Source: Thermoanaerobacterales bacterium
GTDB lineage: Bacteria; Bacillota; Thermosediminibacteria; Thermosediminibacterales; Tepidanaerobacteraceae
DNA length: 5,431 nucleotides
Assembly: GCA_012839145.1 (NCBI GenBank)
Contig: DUNY01000326.1
Location: 1 to 5,431 of the forward strand
Direction of reading: 5' to 3'
Part shown: positions 4,829 to 5,431 of the stretch, in pieces
Layout: the number at the start of each line of letters is the position of its first letter
Position numbering within the stretch: the first letter of the stretch is position 1
Notes under the pieces: generated by a model
Told to the model about the DNA's origin: nothing
The model's database searches: none
The model's input: the letters and a program-made list of their open reading frames with translations, nothing else
Translations under genes and position numbers: made by a program

Positions 4829-5431
4829 CTAGACCTTTTCTTCCAGATATCGGCCTAATAAACCAGCAGGCTGTACCACCAGGAATATGATGACCATGGA
4901 AAAACTGAAAACATCCCTGATAGTGGAAGAAATATAGACCGAGACAAATGTTTCAAGAACTCCAAGAATCAATCCCCCTATAACCGCTCCCGGCAGGCTT
5001 CCCAGACCTCCGATAACAGCGGCTATATAAGCCTTATTTGTAATCCATCCCATTGTGGGGTAGACCATGTACTTTATTCCCAAAAACACTCCGGCCAAGC
5101 CACCAAAACCTCCGGCAAGTAAAAACACCACGCCGATAAGCTTTGTCATGTTGACACCATTAAGTGAAGCTATTGTCATGTCATAGGACGCAGCCCGAAT
5201 GGCAGTTCCAAGTTTCGTCCTTGTCAGGAAAAGATGAAGGGCATAAATGCTTATCAGTGAAAAAATTAAAGCAGATAAATCGAGAGGACTTATATCACTT
5301 CCAAAAAACTTTATGGTTGATTGTACAAAAATCTCGGGAAAGGAATAAAAATGGGAACCTAAAGTTACATAAACCATATTCTCCAAGAATATGGAAACAC
5401 CCATTGCCGTTATCATCAAATAAAGGGAGGG
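4829..5431 (-). CDS. livH: Branched-chain amino acid type ABC importer permease LivH, C-terminal part (runs off right edge)
   Basis: 200 residues are visible and the frame is still open at base 5431, so the true start lies outside. The TTG and ATG near 5419-5414 are internal, because the residues before them continue the conserved family sequence into ITAMGVSIFLENM. LivH is usually about 290-310 residues, so roughly 90-110 are missing. Visible landmarks are the coupling loop KLGTAIRAASYDMTIASLNG (about 73-92 of the visible part), PTMGWITNKAYIAAVIGGLG (125-144), SLPGAVIGGLILGVLET (145-161) and the end QPAGLLGRYLEEKV. Several membrane spans are evident. It pairs with LivM to form the translocation path. 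It is first among the visible genes of the operon; a LivJ/K binding protein gene may lie upstream, outside the window. Confidence 0.95.
   Translation of the reverse strand, partial: PSLYLMITAMGVSIFLENMVYVTLGSHFYSFPEIFVQSTIKFFGSDISPLDLSALIFSLISIYALHLFLTRTKLGTAIRAASYDMTIASLNGVNMTKLIGVVFLLAGGFGGLAGVFLGIKYMVYPTMGWITNKAYIAAVIGGLGSLPGAVIGGLILGVLETFVSVYISSTIRDVFSFSMVIIFLVVQPAGLLGRYLEEKV

Overview
The window is a stretch of transport genes, all read from the minus strand. It is probably from an anaerobic, low-to-moderate GC Firmicute of the Clostridia type. The evidence for that is strong GGAGG-type ribosome binding sites, TTG and GTG starts, a lipoprotein substrate-binding protein, and protein sequences resembling clostridial or thermophilic Firmicutes homologues. 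The species cannot be named from the sequence alone.

Following transcription from right to left, the first unit is a branched-chain amino acid type (LIV/HAAT family) ABC importer. It comprises livH (3' part only, running off the right edge), livM, livG and livF. These four genes are separated by 12 and 2 bases and then overlap by 8 bases, so they form one translationally coupled operon. It closes with a good rho-independent terminator at 2411-2440. LivH and LivM are the two membrane permeases and LivG and LivF the two ATPases. No periplasmic-type binding protein (LivJ/K) is visible; it may lie outside the window.

Bases 1960-2446 hold no convincing gene. They contain the livF terminator, two 31-base direct repeats spaced 66 bases apart, a 55-base imperfect palindromic repeat, and the probable leader and promoter region of the next gene.

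The second unit is a BMP-family (BmpA/PnrA/Med type) lipoprotein, probably a nucleoside-binding receptor, at 859-1959. It is followed by a strong hairpin with a weak U-tract, then by a gap of 482 bases. The gap is followed by the start of the matching ATPase (1-376, TTG start), a sugar/nucleoside-type ABC protein that leaves the window on the left. Permease genes would be expected further downstream.

The gap at 377-858 is the most unusual part. It holds a GC-rich segment with two competing folds (411-472). It also holds a roughly 216-base MITE-like unit (491-706) with perfect 11-base terminal inverted repeats and a possible 5-base target duplication. Two degenerate copies of a 60-70-base palindromic repeat lie inside that unit, and a third copy lies in the other gap. 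The hairpin of this repeat keeps its pairing while its sequence changes, and all three copies share the same internal-loop layout.

Together the genes suggest scavenging of amino acids and nucleosides by two adjacent importers. The non-coding gaps have collected small mobile or structured repeats. I see no defence system, CRISPR array, tRNA or rRNA.
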